A DNA stretch of 60,338 bases. It comes from Caulobacteraceae bacterium (lineage in GTDB: Bacteria; Pseudomonadota; Alphaproteobacteria; Caulobacterales; Caulobacteraceae). Below are positions 28,916 to 37,792 of this stretch, in pieces (position 1 is the first letter of the stretch; each line of letters starts with the position of its first letter). A program made the translations under genes and the position numbers. Where the stretch lies: positions 1 to 60,338 of the forward strand of contig DAIDGR010000055.1 in assembly GCA_027452265.1 (NCBI GenBank), given 5' to 3'. The notes under the pieces were generated by a model that searched no databases, was not told where the DNA came from, and saw only the letters and a list, made by a program, of their open reading frames with translations.

Positions 28916-30474
28916 TACAAGAGCTTGGCCGCCTTCTGCAGGGCGATCAGAAGACCGACGGCGAAGGGAATCCCGACCATCAGCCAGGCGACGACTCCGC
29001 CCAGGCCCAAACCCCGGGCCGCCATGGGCGTGGTCGCGGACGCCTTTGGAGCCGGATCGTCCCGCATCATCTTTTCAGGCGCCATGGGGCGGACCAGAAG
29101 GTTGCAGATCAGACCGACGATCAGCAGGCCGGCCATGATGTCGAGCGTGCCGTCATAGACGTGAGACTTGGCGACCCCGGCGTTGAGCTGGGCCTGGCGC
29201 AGACCCGCGATCAGAGCGGGACCGACGATCCCTGCCGCCGACCACGCGGTGATCACACGGCCGTGGATGGCGCCGACAAAGCGCGTGCCAAAGATATCGG
29301 CCAGATAGGCGGGGAGGGTGGAGAACCCGCCGCCATACATGCTGAGGATCACACAGACCGCGGCGATGAAGGCGAAGGCCAGACCGAGATGGCCAAGCCA
29401 GGGCAGGGCGGCATAGAGGCCTGCGCCGAGGATGAAGAACGCCGCATAGGTCGCCTTGCGGCCCAACAGATCGGAGATCGAGGCCCAGAACAGGCGTCCA
29501 AGGCTGTTGAACAGGCTGATGAGCCCGACCAACCCGGCGGCGGAGGCGGCCACCGCGGCCTTCTGCGCGGGATCGAGCGCGGCATCGGCGCGAAGGCCCA
29601 GAAGCCGGGCGCCGAAAACGTCCTGGAGCATGGGGCTCGCCATGGCCAGGACGGCGATCCCGGCGGTGACGTTGCAGAACAGCACCGCCCAGAGCAGCCA
29701 GAACTGCGGCGTTCTCCACGCCTCGTTCACGTGAACATGGCCGGACGCGGCGTCTGATCCCGCCAGATGCTCCGCCGACGGCAGGCGAAACCCAAAGGCG
29801 CCGCCGAGCATGAAAACGGTATAGATCACGCCAAGGCAGGCGAAGGCGGCCGCCACGCCGGGGGAGGGGCCGTGGGCGAAGCGCGCCATGAGCCAGACCG
29901 CCAGGGGCGAACCCACCAGGGCGCCGCCGCCATAGCCCATGATGGCGAAGCCGGTGGCCATGCCCCGCCGATCCGGAAACCACCGGATCAGGGTTGAGAC
30001 CGGCGTGATGTATCCCAGGCCCTGGCCGATTCCGCCGATCAGGCCGGCGCCCAGGAACACCAGCCACAGAAGATGCAGCTTCACCCCCAGCGCGCCGATC
30101 AGGAGCCCGCCGCCCCAGCACAGGGCCGCAACGACGCCCGATCGCCTGGGTCCGACCCGCTCGACCCAGCCCCCGAACGCCGCCGCCGAGAGCCCAAGCA
30201 CCGCAATGAAGGTCTCGAAGATGTGTGTGACGCTGGGCGCGGTCCAGTTGCAGTTCTGACCCGTGAGTTCACCCCAGAATCCGCCGCCGCAGGCCGCTGC
30301 GCCAGGAATGAGGTGGGTCATGGGCAGCCAAAAGACGCTGAACCCGTAGGCCATGCCGATGCACATATGGATGGCCAGAGCCGCCGGCGGGATCAGCCAG
30401 CGATTGTATCCTGGCGCCGCGATGATCCGTGAGCGGTCCAGCCCCGCGAACAGCCCTGCTTGGCCCTCGGCCAT
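28915..30474 (-). CDS. OFA-family MFS transporter (oxalate/formate antiporter-like)
   Basis: 519 residues and about 12 helices. Features of the OFA branch of the major facilitator superfamily include GMAYGFSVFWLPMTHLIP in helix 1, GLIGGIGQGLGYITPVSTLIRWFPDRRGMATG in the middle (given here by residues around 165-195), and MYGGGFSTLPAYLADIFGT. The ATG at 30474 follows GGGGAG at good distance; an upstream frame adds 15 residues. The substrate is unknown; a carboxylate is the family norm. It lies opposite in strand between birA and coaX, breaking a conserved neighbourhood. A dyad sits in the divergent region towards coaX. Confidence 0.82.
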   Translation of the reverse strand: MAEGQAGLFAGLDRSRIIAAPGYNRWLIPPAALAIHMCIGMAYGFSVFWLPMTHLIPGAAACGGGFWGELTGQNCNWTAPSVTHIFETFIAVLGLSAAAFGGWVERVGPRRSGVVAALCWGGGLLIGALGVKLHLLWLVFLGAGLIGGIGQGLGYITPVSTLIRWFPDRRGMATGFAIMGYGGGALVGSPLAVWLMARFAHGPSPGVAAAFACLGVIYTVFMLGGAFGFRLPSAEHLAGSDAASGHVHVNEAWRTPQFWLLWAVLFCNVTAGIAVLAMASPMLQDVFGARLLGLRADAALDPAQKAAVAASAAGLVGLISLFNSLGRLFWASISDLLGRKATYAAFFILGAGLYAALPWLGHLGLAFAFIAAVCVILSMYGGGFSTLPAYLADIFGTRFVGAIHGRVITAWSAAGIVGPALIAGLRQAQLNAGVAKSHVYDGTLDIMAGLLIVGLICNLLVRPMAPEKMMRDDPAPKASATTPMAARGLGLGGVVAWLMVGIPFAVGLLIALQKAAKLL

Positions 30475-30517
30475 GAAATCTCCCCCTGTCGGCGCGAAAT
30501 CGCCTTCGCCGCGCTTC

Positions 30518-30556
30518 AAGCCCGGTTGGGAGACTGACCGCTCCTGACCCGGGCTT
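30518..30556. promoter_or_regulatory. Dyad in the OFA transporter/coaX divergent region
   Basis: AAGCCCGG (30518-30525) and CCGGGCTT (30549-30556) form a perfect 8-base inverted repeat, with an inner GGAG/CTCC pairing (30529-30532 and 30541-30544). GCTTCAA also occurs as a direct repeat at both ends. It lies about 45 bases upstream of the transporter start and about 100 bases before coaX. It could be an operator or a leader hairpin; no regulator gene is adjacent. Confidence 0.35.
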
Positions 30557-30659
30557 CAACGGACAATCTTCGTTGCGGCGCGGGATTGCTGGACCTGCGG
30601 CCCAAAACGTGGCGAAAGCGCGGGGCGCGGCCGCCGCGCCGCTGGATCGGAGAGGCCGC

Positions 30660-31439
30660 ATGCTGTTGGCGATCGAACAGGGCAACACCAACACCCTGTT
30701 CGCGGTGCATGATGGGACACGTTGGATCGCCCAGTGGCGGGCGGCCACCGACGCGGCGCGGACTGCCGACGAATACGCCGTTTGGCTGGGTCAGCTCCTT
30801 GCCCTGGCGGGCCTGAGCTTTGGCGGCCTCGACGCCTGCATCGTCTCCAGTGTGGTGCCCCAATCCATCTTCAATCTGCGCAATCTGGCCCGACGCTACC
30901 TGCACGTGGAGCCTCTGATTGTCGGAGAAAATGTCGAGCTCGGCATCGAGATCCGGATCGAGAAGCCTTCCGAGGCCGGGGCCGACCGACTCGTTAACGC
31001 CATTGGCGCCCGCTCGGCCTATTCCGGAGCGTTGTTGATCGTCGACTCGGGAACCGCGACGACTTTCGACGTGGTCGCCGCCGATGGCGCCTTCGAGGGC
31101 GGGGCCATCGCGCCGGGGATCAACCTCTCCATGCAGGCCCTGCATGACGCCGCCGCGCGCCTGCCCAGGATCGCCATCCAGAGACCCCGGCGGGTGATTG
31201 GCAAGGACACCGTGGAGGCGATGCAGTCCGGGGTGTTCTGGGGCTACATATCGCTGGTCGAGGGGCTGATCGGGCGCATCAAGGACGAATATGGCGCGCC
31301 CATGACGGTGATCGGGACCGGCGGCATCGCCGCTCTGTTCGCCGGCGCCACCCCAGCCATCGACCATTTCGATTCGGATCTGACGATCATGGGCCTCCTG
31401 GAGATCTGGCGTCGTAACCTTGGGGCGTCGCAGGCATGA
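30660..31439 (+). CDS. coaX: Type III pantothenate kinase CoaX
   Basis: 259 residues. It phosphorylates pantothenate in the first step of CoA synthesis. The ATP/phosphate motif reads IEQGNTNT, with Glu6 where many CoaX enzymes have Asp. The second motif DSGTATTFD and the GGAIAPG segment are present, as is [13 protein letters not shown]. The start ATG at 30660 gives normal length; the frame is open upstream without family resemblance. Its TGA overlaps the rnj ATG (ATGA). It keeps the coaX-rnj-mce order known from related bacteria, but the OFA gene separates it from birA. Confidence 0.93.
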   Translation: MLLAIEQGNTNTLFAVHDGTRWIAQWRAATDAARTADEYAVWLGQLLALAGLSFGGLDACIVSSVVPQSIFNLRNLARRYLHVEPLIVGENVELGIEIRIEKPSEAGADRLVNAIGARSAYSGALLIVDSGTATTFDVVAADGAFEGGAIAPGINLSMQALHDAAARLPRIAIQRPRRVIGKDTVEAMQSGVFWGYISLVEGLIGRIKDEYGAPMTVIGTGGIAALFAGATPAIDHFDSDLTIMGLLEIWRRNLGASQA

Positions 31440-33133
31440 CCCGCGCAGCGGACGCAGGGCCCGGTCCCGAGGACGAACTCGTGTTTCTGCCGCTCGGCGG
31501 ATCGAACGAGATCGGCATGAATTTCAATCTCTACGGCTATGGTCCCGAGCACGCGCGACAGTGGATCGTGGTCGATCTGGGGGTCACTTTCGGCGATCTC
31601 ACGACACCGGGGGTAGAGATCATTCTGCCCGACCCGACCTTTATCGAAGGGCACGCCAAGGACATCCTGGGCATCGTCCTGACGCACGCCCACGAGGACC
31701 ATATCGGCGCGGCGCCCTGGCTCTGGTCGCGCCTACGCGCGCCGCTCTACGCCACGCCGTTCACGGCCTTCCTGCTGCGCGAGAAGCTGCGCGAGGCGGG
31801 GATTCTGGACGAGGTTTCGATCACCGAAGTGCCGCTGGGCGGGCGGATAAGCCTTGGCCCCTTTCAAATCGACCTCATCACCCTGACCCACTCGATCCCC
31901 GAGCCCAACGGCCTGGCGATCCGCACGCCTCTGGGCGTTGTGCTGCATACCGGGGACTGGAAGATTGATCCCGATCCCTTGACCGGCGCGACCACGGACG
32001 AGGAGGCCATCCGGCGTCTCGGCGATGAAGGCGTGCTGGCCATGGTCTGCGACAGCACCAATGTCTTCGTCGATGGCGAGGCCGGCAGCGAAGCTGAGGT
32101 GCGGGAGGTCCTGAGTGACCTGATCGGCGGGCTCAAGGGTGGGGTGGCGGCGGCGTGTTTCGCGTCCAATGTGGCGCGCATGGACACGGTGATCCGGGCG
32201 GCGGAGGCCGCGGGGCGGCGCGTCTGCCTGGTGGGACGCTCCATGATCCGCATGTCTCAGGCCGCCCGGTCCGTCGGGCTTTTGGCCGGGACGGGCCCTT
32301 TCCTGGAGGAGAGCGAGGCGCGGGGCCTGGCCAAATCGCAGGTGCTCTATCTCTGCACCGGCAGTCAGGGGGAGCCGCGCGCGGCCCTGTCGCGTATCGC
32401 CGAGGGAAGTCACCCGCACGTGAAGCTGGGCGCCGGCGACGCCTGCATTTTTTCGTCGCGCGTGATCCCGGGGAACGAGGCCGCGATCCGAAATCTCCAG
32501 GACAAGCTCGCCGACCGGGGCGTGCGGCTCTACACTGATCGCGATCATCCCGGCCTGCATGTCTCAGGCCATCCGTGCCGCGACGAGCTGGCGCGGATGT
32601 ATCAATGGGCGCGGCCGAAGATCGCCGTCCCGACCCATGGGGAGCGGCGGCACCTGCTGGAGCACGCCGCCTTCGCCAAGGACCTGCAGGTGGCCGAGAC
32701 GGTCGCGCCGCGCAATGGCGACATGGTCCGGCTCGCCCCCGGCCCGGCCGCCATCATCGATGAGACGCCGGCCGGCCGGCTCTATGTCGATGCGGGGGTG
32801 GTCACGCCGGAGAATGGCGAGGCCTTCCGCGAGCGCCGCCACGCCGCCTCGAACGGCCTTCTGGGCGTCAGCCTCGCCGTGGATGGCCGGGGGCGCCTGG
32901 CCGCGCCGCCTCGCGTGCGCAGCGTCGGTCTTCCGGCCGCCGACGACCGCGCCTTGAGCCTGGTGGTCGCCGAACTCGAGGATGTCGCGGCTCACGCCTT
33001 CCATGCCCTGGACGGATATGATCGCGAGGATGACGCGGCGATCGAGGCGGCGCTCGCCCGGGCCCTCAAAAAAGCCGCCTTCCGGTTGTGGAAGCGTAGA
33101 CCGGTGGTGGAGGCGATCGTGCTTCGGCTATAA
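31436..33133 (+). CDS. rnj: Ribonuclease J
   Basis: 565-residue metallo-beta-lactamase/beta-CASP nuclease with 5'-3' exo and endo activity, used in alphaproteobacteria for rRNA and mRNA maturation. Zinc motif [10 protein letters not shown] gives His84, His86, Asp88, His89. The beta-CASP domain has the [14 protein letters not shown] and [16 protein letters not shown] segments and the later [11 protein letters not shown]-terminal domain of about 110 residues follows. It overlaps coaX by four bases and lies 24 bases before mce. Confidence 0.93.
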   Translation: MTRAADAGPGPEDELVFLPLGGSNEIGMNFNLYGYGPEHARQWIVVDLGVTFGDLTTPGVEIILPDPTFIEGHAKDILGIVLTHAHEDHIGAAPWLWSRLRAPLYATPFTAFLLREKLREAGILDEVSITEVPLGGRISLGPFQIDLITLTHSIPEPNGLAIRTPLGVVLHTGDWKIDPDPLTGATTDEEAIRRLGDEGVLAMVCDSTNVFVDGEAGSEAEVREVLSDLIGGLKGGVAAACFASNVARMDTVIRAAEAAGRRVCLVGRSMIRMSQAARSVGLLAGTGPFLEESEARGLAKSQVLYLCTGSQGEPRAALSRIAEGSHPHVKLGAGDACIFSSRVIPGNEAAIRNLQDKLADRGVRLYTDRDHPGLHVSGHPCRDELARMYQWARPKIAVPTHGERRHLLEHAAFAKDLQVAETVAPRNGDMVRLAPGPAAIIDETPAGRLYVDAGVVTPENGEAFRERRHAASNGLLGVSLAVDGRGRLAAPPRVRSVGLPAADDRALSLVVAELEDVAAHAFHALDGYDREDDAAIEAALARALKKAAFRLWKRRPVVEAIVLRL

Positions 33134-33157
33134 GCCGGGGATAGGCTGAGGTCGGAT

Positions 33158-33598
33158 ATGATAGGTAAGCTTAACCATGTGGGCGTGGCGACGCCCTCGA
33201 TCGCGGACTCGGTGCGGATGTACCGCGACCTGCTGGGCGCCGCCTCGGCGACGCCGGTCCGCGCCCTGCCCGAACAGGGCGTCTATGTGGCCTTCGTCAA
33301 CCTGCCCAACGCCCAGATCGAGCTGATCGAGCCCCTGGGCGCGGACTCCCCGATCCATGCCTTTCTGGCGCGCAATCCCAAGGGCGGACAGCACCATGTC
33401 TGTTTCGAGGTGCCAGATATTTTCGCCGCGCGCGACGCCATGAAGGCCAAGGGCGCCACGGTGCTGGGAACGGGCGAGCCGCGCATGGGCGCCCACGGCG
33501 TTCCGGTCATCTTCGTCCACCCCAAGGACATGGGCGGGGTCCTGGTCGAGCTGATGCAGGAGCCGGACGGACATCAGGCCGAAAGCCCCGCGTCATGA
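33158..33598 (+). CDS. mce: Methylmalonyl-CoA epimerase
   Basis: 146-residue glyoxalase/VOC-fold enzyme that interconverts the (S) and (R) forms of methylmalonyl-CoA on the propionyl-CoA route to succinyl-CoA. Metal ligands are visible as the early His7 (LNHVGVATP), the QHHVCFEV segment and the Glu in GGVLVELMQ. It is followed without gap by the DUF1467 gene (ATGA overlap). PccA, the preceding pathway step, is encoded 4 kb downstream; no mutase is in the window. Confidence 0.92.
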   Translation: MIGKLNHVGVATPSIADSVRMYRDLLGAASATPVRALPEQGVYVAFVNLPNAQIELIEPLGADSPIHAFLARNPKGGQHHVCFEVPDIFAARDAMKAKGATVLGTGEPRMGAHGVPVIFVHPKDMGGVLVELMQEPDGHQAESPAS

Positions 33599-33861
33599 GT
33601 GTGGAATTCTGCGCCGCGGTCTATTTGACCTTTTGGTGGATCACCCTCTTCGCCGTGCTTCCTCTGGGCGTCCGCAGCCACGCCGAAATGGACATTCCCG
33701 TCCCCGGAGGCGGCGATCCGGGCTCGCCCGTCAATCCCAACCTCAAGCGCAAGTTCATCACCACCACCTGGGTCTCGGCGATCCTGTTCGCGGTCTTTTA
33801 CGCCTGCGTTCGGTTTCATCTGGTCAGCTTGCCGGAATTCGCCCACCCCCTCGGCGGCTGA
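33595..33861 (+). CDS. DUF1467 small membrane protein
   Basis: 88 residues with two membrane helices (about 5-25 and 55-78) and a Gly/Pro-rich linker PVPGGGDPGSPVNPNLKRKF between them. The pattern fits the DUF1467 family, which is regularly found between mce and proS in alphaproteobacteria and has no known function. It overlaps the mce stop by four bases, so it should be co-translated. Confidence 0.85.
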   Translation: MSVEFCAAVYLTFWWITLFAVLPLGVRSHAEMDIPVPGGGDPGSPVNPNLKRKFITTTWVSAILFAVFYACVRFHLVSLPEFAHPLGG

Positions 33862-33907
33862 GGGGCCGTCCTCACCATCCTCCAGTATGAAGGCTTGACC
33901 TCGACCC

Positions 33908-35227
33908 ATGCGCCTGTCGCGCTACTTCCTGCCGCTCCTCAAGGAGACCCCGTCCGAGGCGCAGATCGTCTCGCATCGCCTGATGCTTCGCGCCGGCATG
34001 CTGCGCCAGGAAGCGGCGGGCATCTATGCCTGGCTGCCCCTGGGTCATCGCGTGCTGCGCAAGATCGAGGAGATCGTCCGCCAGGAAATGGATCGCGCCG
34101 GGGCGGTGGAACTTCTCATGCCGACCCTGCAACTGGCCGATCTATGGCGTGAGAGCGGCCGCTACGACGACTACGGCGCGGAGATGCTGCGCATCACCGA
34201 CCGGCACGAGCGGGATCTTCTCTATGGGCCCACAAACGAGGAGATGATCACCGAGATCTTCCGGGCCTATGTGCGCTCTTACAAGGCCCTGCCGCTGAAC
34301 CTCTACCACATTCAGTGGAAGTTCCGGGACGAGCAGAGGCCGAGGTTCGGGGTCATGCGCGGGCGCGAATTCCTGATGAAGGACGCCTATTCCTTCGATC
34401 TCGACGAGGCCGCGGGAAAGGCGGCCTATAATCGCATGTTCGTCGCCTATCTGCGCACCTTCGCGCGTATGGGCCTCAAGGCCATCCCGATGCAGGCCGA
34501 GAGCGGCCCGATCGGCGGGGAGTTGAGTCACGAGTTCATCGTTCTCGCCCAGACCGGCGAGTCCGCGGTTTATCTGGACCGGCGGATTCTCGAACTTCCC
34601 ACACCGGGCGAGGACGTCGATTATGGCGGCGATCTCGAACCCATCGTCGCGGATTGGACCGGGCGCTACTACGCCGCCACCGAGGACGTCCACGACCCGG
34701 AGCGTTTCGCCCAGACCGCCGAGACCGACCGCGTCACGGCCCGGGGAATCGAGGTCGGCCAGACCTTCTTCTTCGGCGACAAGTACTCCCGGCCGATGAA
34801 GGCCCTGGTCAGTGGTCCCGACGGCGTCGACCGTCCCGTGCAGATGGGCAGCTACGGCATCGGCGTCTCGCGACTCCTGGGCGCCATCATCGAGGCCAGT
34901 CACGATGACTCCGGCATCATCTGGCCCGACGCGGTCGCGCCATTCGGCGTGGGATTGATCAGCTTGCGGCCTGGCGAAGTGGCCGTGGACGCGGCCTGCG
35001 AGGAGGCCTACGCGGCGCTGACCGCGCTCGGCAAGGAGCCCCTCTATGACGATACGGATGATCGTCCGGGGGCCAAGTTCGCGGCCATGGATCTGATCGG
35101 TCTGCCCTGGCAGTTGATCATCGGGCCGCGGGGGCTTGCCGAAGGAACCGTGGAGCTGAAGCGTCGTGCGACGGGCGAGCGTCAGATCGTCCCGCTCGCC
35201 AAAGCCCTCGAGATCATCGGACGGTGA
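33908..35227 (+). CDS. proS: Prolyl-tRNA synthetase (short, editing-less type)
   Basis: 439-residue class II synthetase. Motif 2 ([18 protein letters not shown]) and motif 3 ([18 protein letters not shown]) are clear, and a C-terminal anticodon-binding domain is present (about 345-439). The ~180-residue editing insertion of E. coli ProS is missing, as is normal for alphaproteobacteria, so mischarged Ala-tRNA-Pro must be cleared by a separate factor such as ProXp/YbaK. It is 46 bases after DUF1467 and shares its stop with the lolC GTG. Confidence 0.95.
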   Translation: MRLSRYFLPLLKETPSEAQIVSHRLMLRAGMLRQEAAGIYAWLPLGHRVLRKIEEIVRQEMDRAGAVELLMPTLQLADLWRESGRYDDYGAEMLRITDRHERDLLYGPTNEEMITEIFRAYVRSYKALPLNLYHIQWKFRDEQRPRFGVMRGREFLMKDAYSFDLDEAAGKAAYNRMFVAYLRTFARMGLKAIPMQAESGPIGGELSHEFIVLAQTGESAVYLDRRILELPTPGEDVDYGGDLEPIVADWTGRYYAATEDVHDPERFAQTAETDRVTARGIEVGQTFFFGDKYSRPMKALVSGPDGVDRPVQMGSYGIGVSRLLGAIIEASHDDSGIIWPDAVAPFGVGLISLRPGEVAVDAACEEAYAALTALGKEPLYDDTDDRPGAKFAAMDLIGLPWQLIIGPRGLAEGTVELKRRATGERQIVPLAKALEIIGR

Positions 35228-36516
35228 CTGGGGAGGCCGGACGTGGATCGGCCGCGCCGCCCTTCTCCGCCTGGGAGCGGGCGATCGCCTGGCGGTATCT
35301 GTTCGCCAAGCGCAGTCAGGGCGGCGTGGCCCTGATCTCGGCCATTTCGTTCATCGCCATCGCCCTGGCGGTTGGCGCCCTGATCATCACCATGTCGATC
35401 ATGAATGGCTTCCGCAGCGAGCTGTCGGCCAAGATTCTGGGGTTCAATGGTCATGCCTTCGTCGTCGACGCCGAAACCACCGCCGCCGATCGCGGCGCCC
35501 TGATCGCGCGCCTCAAGGCTGTTCCAGGCGTCATCCAGGCCATTCCGGTCATCGAGTCGCAGGTCCTCGCCCAGGGCCCTATCGCCGCCTCAGGGGCGGT
35601 GGTGCGGGGTGTGACCCCACAGGACCTCCGCGCCACTCCGATTGTGGCGGGCAACATCAAGTCGGGCTCCATCGCGAACTTTGGTCTGGGCGAGGATGGG
35701 GGCGATGAGGTGGTCGTCGGCTCCAAACTCGCCGAGTCCCTGGGCGTTGGGGTCGGGGATACGATCTCTCTGATCTCGCCCAGCGGCGGGGAGACGGTGT
35801 TTGGCGATCTGCCGCCCTCAAAGAGCTACCGCGTGGCCGCCATCTTCCAGGTGGGGATGAGCGAGTACGACCAGACGTTTCTCTATATGCCCCTGGCGCA
35901 GGCCCAGCTGTTCTTTGGTCGTGGCCAGGCCGTGGATTTCATCGAGATTCGGCTGCGGGACCCGGACCGGGCTCCGGCGTTGAAGCCGGCTCTGGCCGCG
36001 GCCGCTGGCCCCGGAGCCGTGGTCAGCGACTGGACCGAGCGCAACCGCGCCTATTTCGGCGCCCTGCAGGTCGAACACAACGTCATGCGCATGATCTTCA
36101 TGTTCATCGTCGCCCTGGCCGCGCTCAACATCATCTCCGGCCTGATCATGCTGGTGAAGAACAAGGGCCGCGACATCGCCATCCTGCGCACCATGGGCGC
36201 GAGCCGGGGCGCGATCCTGCGGATCTTCTTCATGGCGGGCGCCAGCATCGGCGTCGCCGGGACGCTCGCCGGTCTGCTCTTTGGCGTCGTGTTTTGCCTC
36301 AATATCGAGAGCATCCAACGTTTGATCGAATGGATCACCGGCGTGCAGATCTTCAACGCCGACGTGTACTTCCTGACCCATGTGCCTGAGCGGATCGATC
36401 CCCTGGAGGTCGCCGGCGTCTCGCTCTGGGCTCTGGGCTCGGCCTTCATTTTCACTCTGCTGCCCGCCTGGCGCGCCTCTCGCCTCGATCCTGTTGAGGC
36501 GCTTCGGTATGAGTGA
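35224..36516 (+). CDS. lolC: Lipoprotein-releasing permease LolC/LolE
   Basis: 430-residue MacB/FtsX-type permease. An N-terminal helix ([22 protein letters not shown]), a large periplasmic domain (about residues 60-275) and three C-terminal helices (from [20 protein letters not shown] on) are visible, together with the [16 protein letters not shown] coupling helix. With LolD it extracts outer-membrane lipoproteins from the inner membrane and hands them to LolA. A single LolC-type gene implies a homodimeric (LolF-like) permease. The GTG start overlaps proS, and the end overlaps lolD by eight bases. Confidence 0.92.
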   Translation: MTGEAGRGSAAPPFSAWERAIAWRYLFAKRSQGGVALISAISFIAIALAVGALIITMSIMNGFRSELSAKILGFNGHAFVVDAETTAADRGALIARLKAVPGVIQAIPVIESQVLAQGPIAASGAVVRGVTPQDLRATPIVAGNIKSGSIANFGLGEDGGDEVVVGSKLAESLGVGVGDTISLISPSGGETVFGDLPPSKSYRVAAIFQVGMSEYDQTFLYMPLAQAQLFFGRGQAVDFIEIRLRDPDRAPALKPALAAAAGPGAVVSDWTERNRAYFGALQVEHNVMRMIFMFIVALAALNIISGLIMLVKNKGRDIAILRTMGASRGAILRIFFMAGASIGVAGTLAGLLFGVVFCLNIESIQRLIEWITGVQIFNADVYFLTHVPERIDPLEVAGVSLWALGSAFIFTLLPAWRASRLDPVEALRYE

Positions 36517-37198
36517 GGCGGTGCTGGAGTTACGCGGCCTGCGCCGGACCTATGACGGACCGGACGGTCCGATCCATGTCCTGCATGGCCTGGATTTGAG
36601 CGTGGCGGCCGGTGAGATCGTCGGGCTGATCGGGCCGTCGGGTTCTGGCAAGTCATCCCTTCTGCACGCGGCGGGTCTCTTGGAGCGACCGACGGCGGGC
36701 GAGGTGCTGATCCAGGGCCGTGCCTGCTCCAGCCTCGGTGAGTCCCAGAGGACCACCCTGCGCCGCGCGGCGATCGGCTTTGTCTATCAATTCCACCACC
36801 TCCTGGCCGAGTTCAGCGCCTTGGACAACGTCGCCCTTCCGGCCCAGATGGCGGGGGCGTCGCCCCGTCAGGCGCGAAGCGCGGCGCGGACACTGCTTGA
36901 GCGGCTTGGTCTTGGTCACCGTCTGGATCATCAGCCGGCGCGGCTCTCCGGCGGCGAACAGCAGCGTGTCGCCGTCGCCCGGGCCTTGGCCAATCGTCCG
37001 GCCCTGTTGCTGGCGGACGAGCCCACCGGCAATCTCGATGCGGCGGCCTCAGCGGCCGTCTTCTCCAGCATCCGTGAACTGGCGCGCGAACTGGGCGTCG
37101 CCGCGCTCATCGCCACGCACAATCTCGATCTCGCAGCCCAAATGGACCGGGTGCTCAGCCTGCGCGATGGTCGCCTGGTGGAACGTCACGCTTCTTAG
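36509..37198 (+). CDS. lolD: Lipoprotein-releasing ATPase LolD
   Basis: 229-residue ABC ATPase. Walker A GPSGSGKSS is at residues 42-50, the signature is LSGGEQQR, Walker B is LLLADEPTGNLD and the switch is ATHN. The QFHHLLAEFSALDNV segment matches LolD/MacB-type ATPases. The start ATG lies within the last codons of lolC. dnaE, which follows lolD in relatives I recall, is not here; instead msrB faces it with stop codons sharing TTAG. Confidence 0.94.
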   Translation: MSEAVLELRGLRRTYDGPDGPIHVLHGLDLSVAAGEIVGLIGPSGSGKSSLLHAAGLLERPTAGEVLIQGRACSSLGESQRTTLRRAAIGFVYQFHHLLAEFSALDNVALPAQMAGASPRQARSAARTLLERLGLGHRLDHQPARLSGGEQQRVAVARALANRPALLLADEPTGNLDAAASAAVFSSIRELARELGVAALIATHNLDLAAQMDRVLSLRDGRLVERHAS

Positions 37199-37668
37199 AG
37201 ACGTTCGCCGCGGGCCAGCGGGTCGGGCAGGGCCGATCCGGCGGGAACGAAGCTCAACGATACCGAATTGATGCAGTAGCGCAGCCGCGTGGGGGGCGGT
37301 CCGTCCGGAAACACGTGGCCCTGATGGCTGTCGCAACGGGCGCAGCGGGTCTCGATGCGGATCATGCCGTGGCTGGTGTCGCGAATGGCCCGGACATGGG
37401 CTTCGTCGAACGGCGCCCAGAAGCTTGGCCAGCCGGTGCCGCTCTCGAACTTGGTTTGGTGCCGGAACAGGGGCAGGCCGCAGAGCCGGCAGCAATAGAC
37501 CCCGTCATCCTTGTTATCGAGCAGTCCGCCGCAGAAGGGCGCTTCGGTCCCGTGGGCCAGCAACACCTCGCGCTCAGCCCGGGTCAGGCCCGCTTCGAGA
37601 TGCGTCCGCTCCGCCGGCGTGGGCGGGGTCAGGTCAAAGTGAGGGGCTTGGGCGCTCGAGTCGGCCAT
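37195..37668 (-). CDS. msrB: Peptide-methionine (R)-S-oxide reductase MsrB
   Basis: 157-residue selenoprotein R/MsrB enzyme that repairs methionine-R-sulfoxide. Catalytic Cys132 is in RYCINSVSL, and the structural zinc pairs are Cys60/Cys63 (CRLC) and Cys109/Cys112 (CARC). The GTGWPSFW substrate motif is intact. The ATG at 37668 is chosen because upstream codons are not family-like; a GGAG lies 13 bases before it. It is divergent from pccA and convergent with lolD. Confidence 0.93.
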   Translation of the reverse strand: MADSSAQAPHFDLTPPTPAERTHLEAGLTRAEREVLLAHGTEAPFCGGLLDNKDDGVYCCRLCGLPLFRHQTKFESGTGWPSFWAPFDEAHVRAIRDTSHGMIRIETRCARCDSHQGHVFPDGPPPTRLRYCINSVSLSFVPAGSALPDPLARGERL

Positions 37669-37792
37669 GACGTTGTCTGAACTCCTGCACGGGGGAGCGG
37701 GCGGGGTGAGGCTTCCCACGCGACATGGTTGTCAGGAGGCGGCCGCCCGGCTAGTCCGCGATATAGGGATCACGACGGGCGCCTGGAACCGG

